Shown here: positions 63,295 to 64,000 of the stretch, piece after piece
Layout of the letters: every line of letters begins with the position of its first letter
Position numbering within the stretch: the stretch's first letter is position 1
Assembly (NCBI RefSeq): GCF_039907765.1
Contig: NZ_JARDJI010000002.1
Location: 186,001 to 250,000, forward strand
Reading direction: 5' to 3'
Source: Aminobacter sp039907765
GTDB lineage: Bacteria; Pseudomonadota; Alphaproteobacteria; Rhizobiales; Rhizobiaceae
DNA length: 64,000 nt
Made by a program: the position numbers and the translations under genes
The notes under the pieces: generated by a model
What the model was told of the DNA's origin: nothing
Seen by the model: only the letters and a program-made list of their open reading frames with translations
The model's database searches: none

Positions 63295-64000
63295 GCCAGC
63301 CAGTCGGAAAGCTTGGCCTTGCGGATGTCGTGCATGAGCCGGACGAAGCCCTCGGCCTGGTGCTCGGCCGTCAGCCGGCCCTTTTCGGCCGTGGCGATCG
63401 CGGCATTGCCGACCACGCCGTGCGGGTTGAGGTCGGAGGCGACCCAGGCGTAGGCATGGGTACCGGTCTGGCGCAGCAGTTCGAACGCCTCTTCGGCACG
63501 CGCGACGTTGGAGATGAAATTCTCCGCCTTGCTCATTTCGACAAGGTCGGGCCGGAAATGCAGCATCAGCGAGGTCTCGACGTCACCGCCGTGGATGCCG
63601 TGTCGGTCCTCCAGTTCGGGATACATGCCGGCCGGCCGGCCGAAACGCTGCCAGCTCGTCTTGACCGCGAGCATGTCGAAGCGCACGCGCAGTTCGCGCG
63701 TGACGATGCCCATGATCTCCTCGTTGCCGCCATGCGAATTGACGATCACGAACTTGCGGATGCCGGCGCGTGCGATGGAGATGCCAAGTTCGGTCCAGGC
63801 GTCGATCAGGGTCGACGGCGGCAGGGTGAGGGTGCCCGGCGCATGGACATGTTCATTCGACTTGCCGACCGCCTGGATGGGCAGGAAACGCACGTCGAGC
63901 TCGTCGGGCAGGCGCGCGATCACTTCGTCGAGCATGCCGGCCATGATGGTCGTGTCGGTCGAGACGGGCAGATGCGGTCCGTGCTGTTCGATCGCCGCGA
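63291..64000 (-). CDS. Creatininase family protein (5' end outside the window)
   Basis: About 236 residues are visible; the start lies beyond 64000. From the window edge the protein reads AIEQHGPHLPVSTDTTIMAGML, the first metal-binding block. VIVNSHGGNEEIMG and HGIHGGDVETSLMLHFRPDLV follow, all typical of creatininase/MftE/FAPy-deformylase-type metallohydrolases. The substrate cannot be decided without the rest and its neighbours. Confidence 0.9.
   Translation of the reverse strand, partial: AAIEQHGPHLPVSTDTTIMAGMLDEVIARLPDELDVRFLPIQAVGKSNEHVHAPGTLTLPPSTLIDAWTELGISIARAGIRKFVIVNSHGGNEEIMGIVTRELRVRFDMLAVKTSWQRFGRPAGMYPELEDRHGIHGGDVETSLMLHFRPDLVEMSKAENFISNVARAEEAFELLRQTGTHAYAWVASDLNPHGVVGNAAIATAEKGRLTAEHQAEGFVRLMHDIRKAKLSDWLA

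Overview
The window is 64 kb of GC-rich DNA from an alphaproteobacterium. It most resembles a member of the Hyphomicrobiales close to Mesorhizobium or Phyllobacteriaceae. The reasons are the gene order nuoA-N / birA / RNase J / methylmalonyl-CoA epimerase / DUF1467 / proS / lolCD, the aerobic-type cob genes (cobG, cobN, cobW, cbtAB), a short-form ProS, GAAC-N7-GAAC LexA sites, and intergenic mosaic palindromes of rhizobial type. No phage, IS transposase, CRISPR array or replication origin is visible. This is ordinary chromosomal core sequence with several small, less ordinary elements embedded in it.

Layout. 0.1-3.7 kb: glutaminase, a long AI-2E-type permease and a glycine-zipper lipoprotein. 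3.9-6.4 kb: a putative sulfur module made of an Rrf2 regulator, a short dyad in front of a 50-residue membrane peptide, and a sulfate-binding protein. 6.5-24.3 kb: a cobalamin cluster, nearly all on the minus strand. It starts at a B12 riboswitch (24.28-24.11 kb) and runs DUF1636-cobW-cobN-cobG-cobH-cobI-cobJ, cobL-cobE-cobM, cobA-cobB-cobS-cobT. cobK and cbiD sit inside it on the opposite strand. cobG and cobN carry in-frame palindromic insertions. 24.3-25.5 kb: a YcaQ-like protein.

25.9-42.3 kb: a complete 14-subunit complex I operon, nuoA to nuoN, interrupted by two accessory genes. One is a membrane protein. The other is a soluble protein that shares an H3TH-like C-terminal domain with NuoE. 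42.3-49.3 kb: birA, RNase J, methylmalonyl-CoA epimerase, DUF1467, proS and lolCD, with an alpha-r45-type small RNA on the minus strand in front of proS. 49.4-50.9 kb: a 28-residue membrane peptide behind a double LexA operator, lipB, and tRNA-Leu(GAG). 51-57.3 kb: a Zn/Cd/Pb efflux ATPase with its divergent MerR regulator, MgtE, a second MerR regulator, an isoprenylcysteine-methyltransferase-like protein and a DUF1624 membrane protein. 57.4-58.4 kb: an aldo/keto reductase fragment and a ChaC-like gene.

58.4-63.3 kb: a second cobalamin locus opened by its own B12 riboswitch: cbtB-cbtA (cobalt uptake), cobU/cobP, cobO, divergent cobD and cobC, then a small phosphatase. The window ends inside a creatininase-family gene. 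Together the two loci hold most of the oxygen-dependent B12 pathway: precorrin-2 formation, ring contraction, cobalt insertion by CobN, adenosylation and lower-loop assembly. cobQ and the CobST chelatase partners lie outside the window. The methyltransferase/deacylase CobF is apparently replaced by CbiD.
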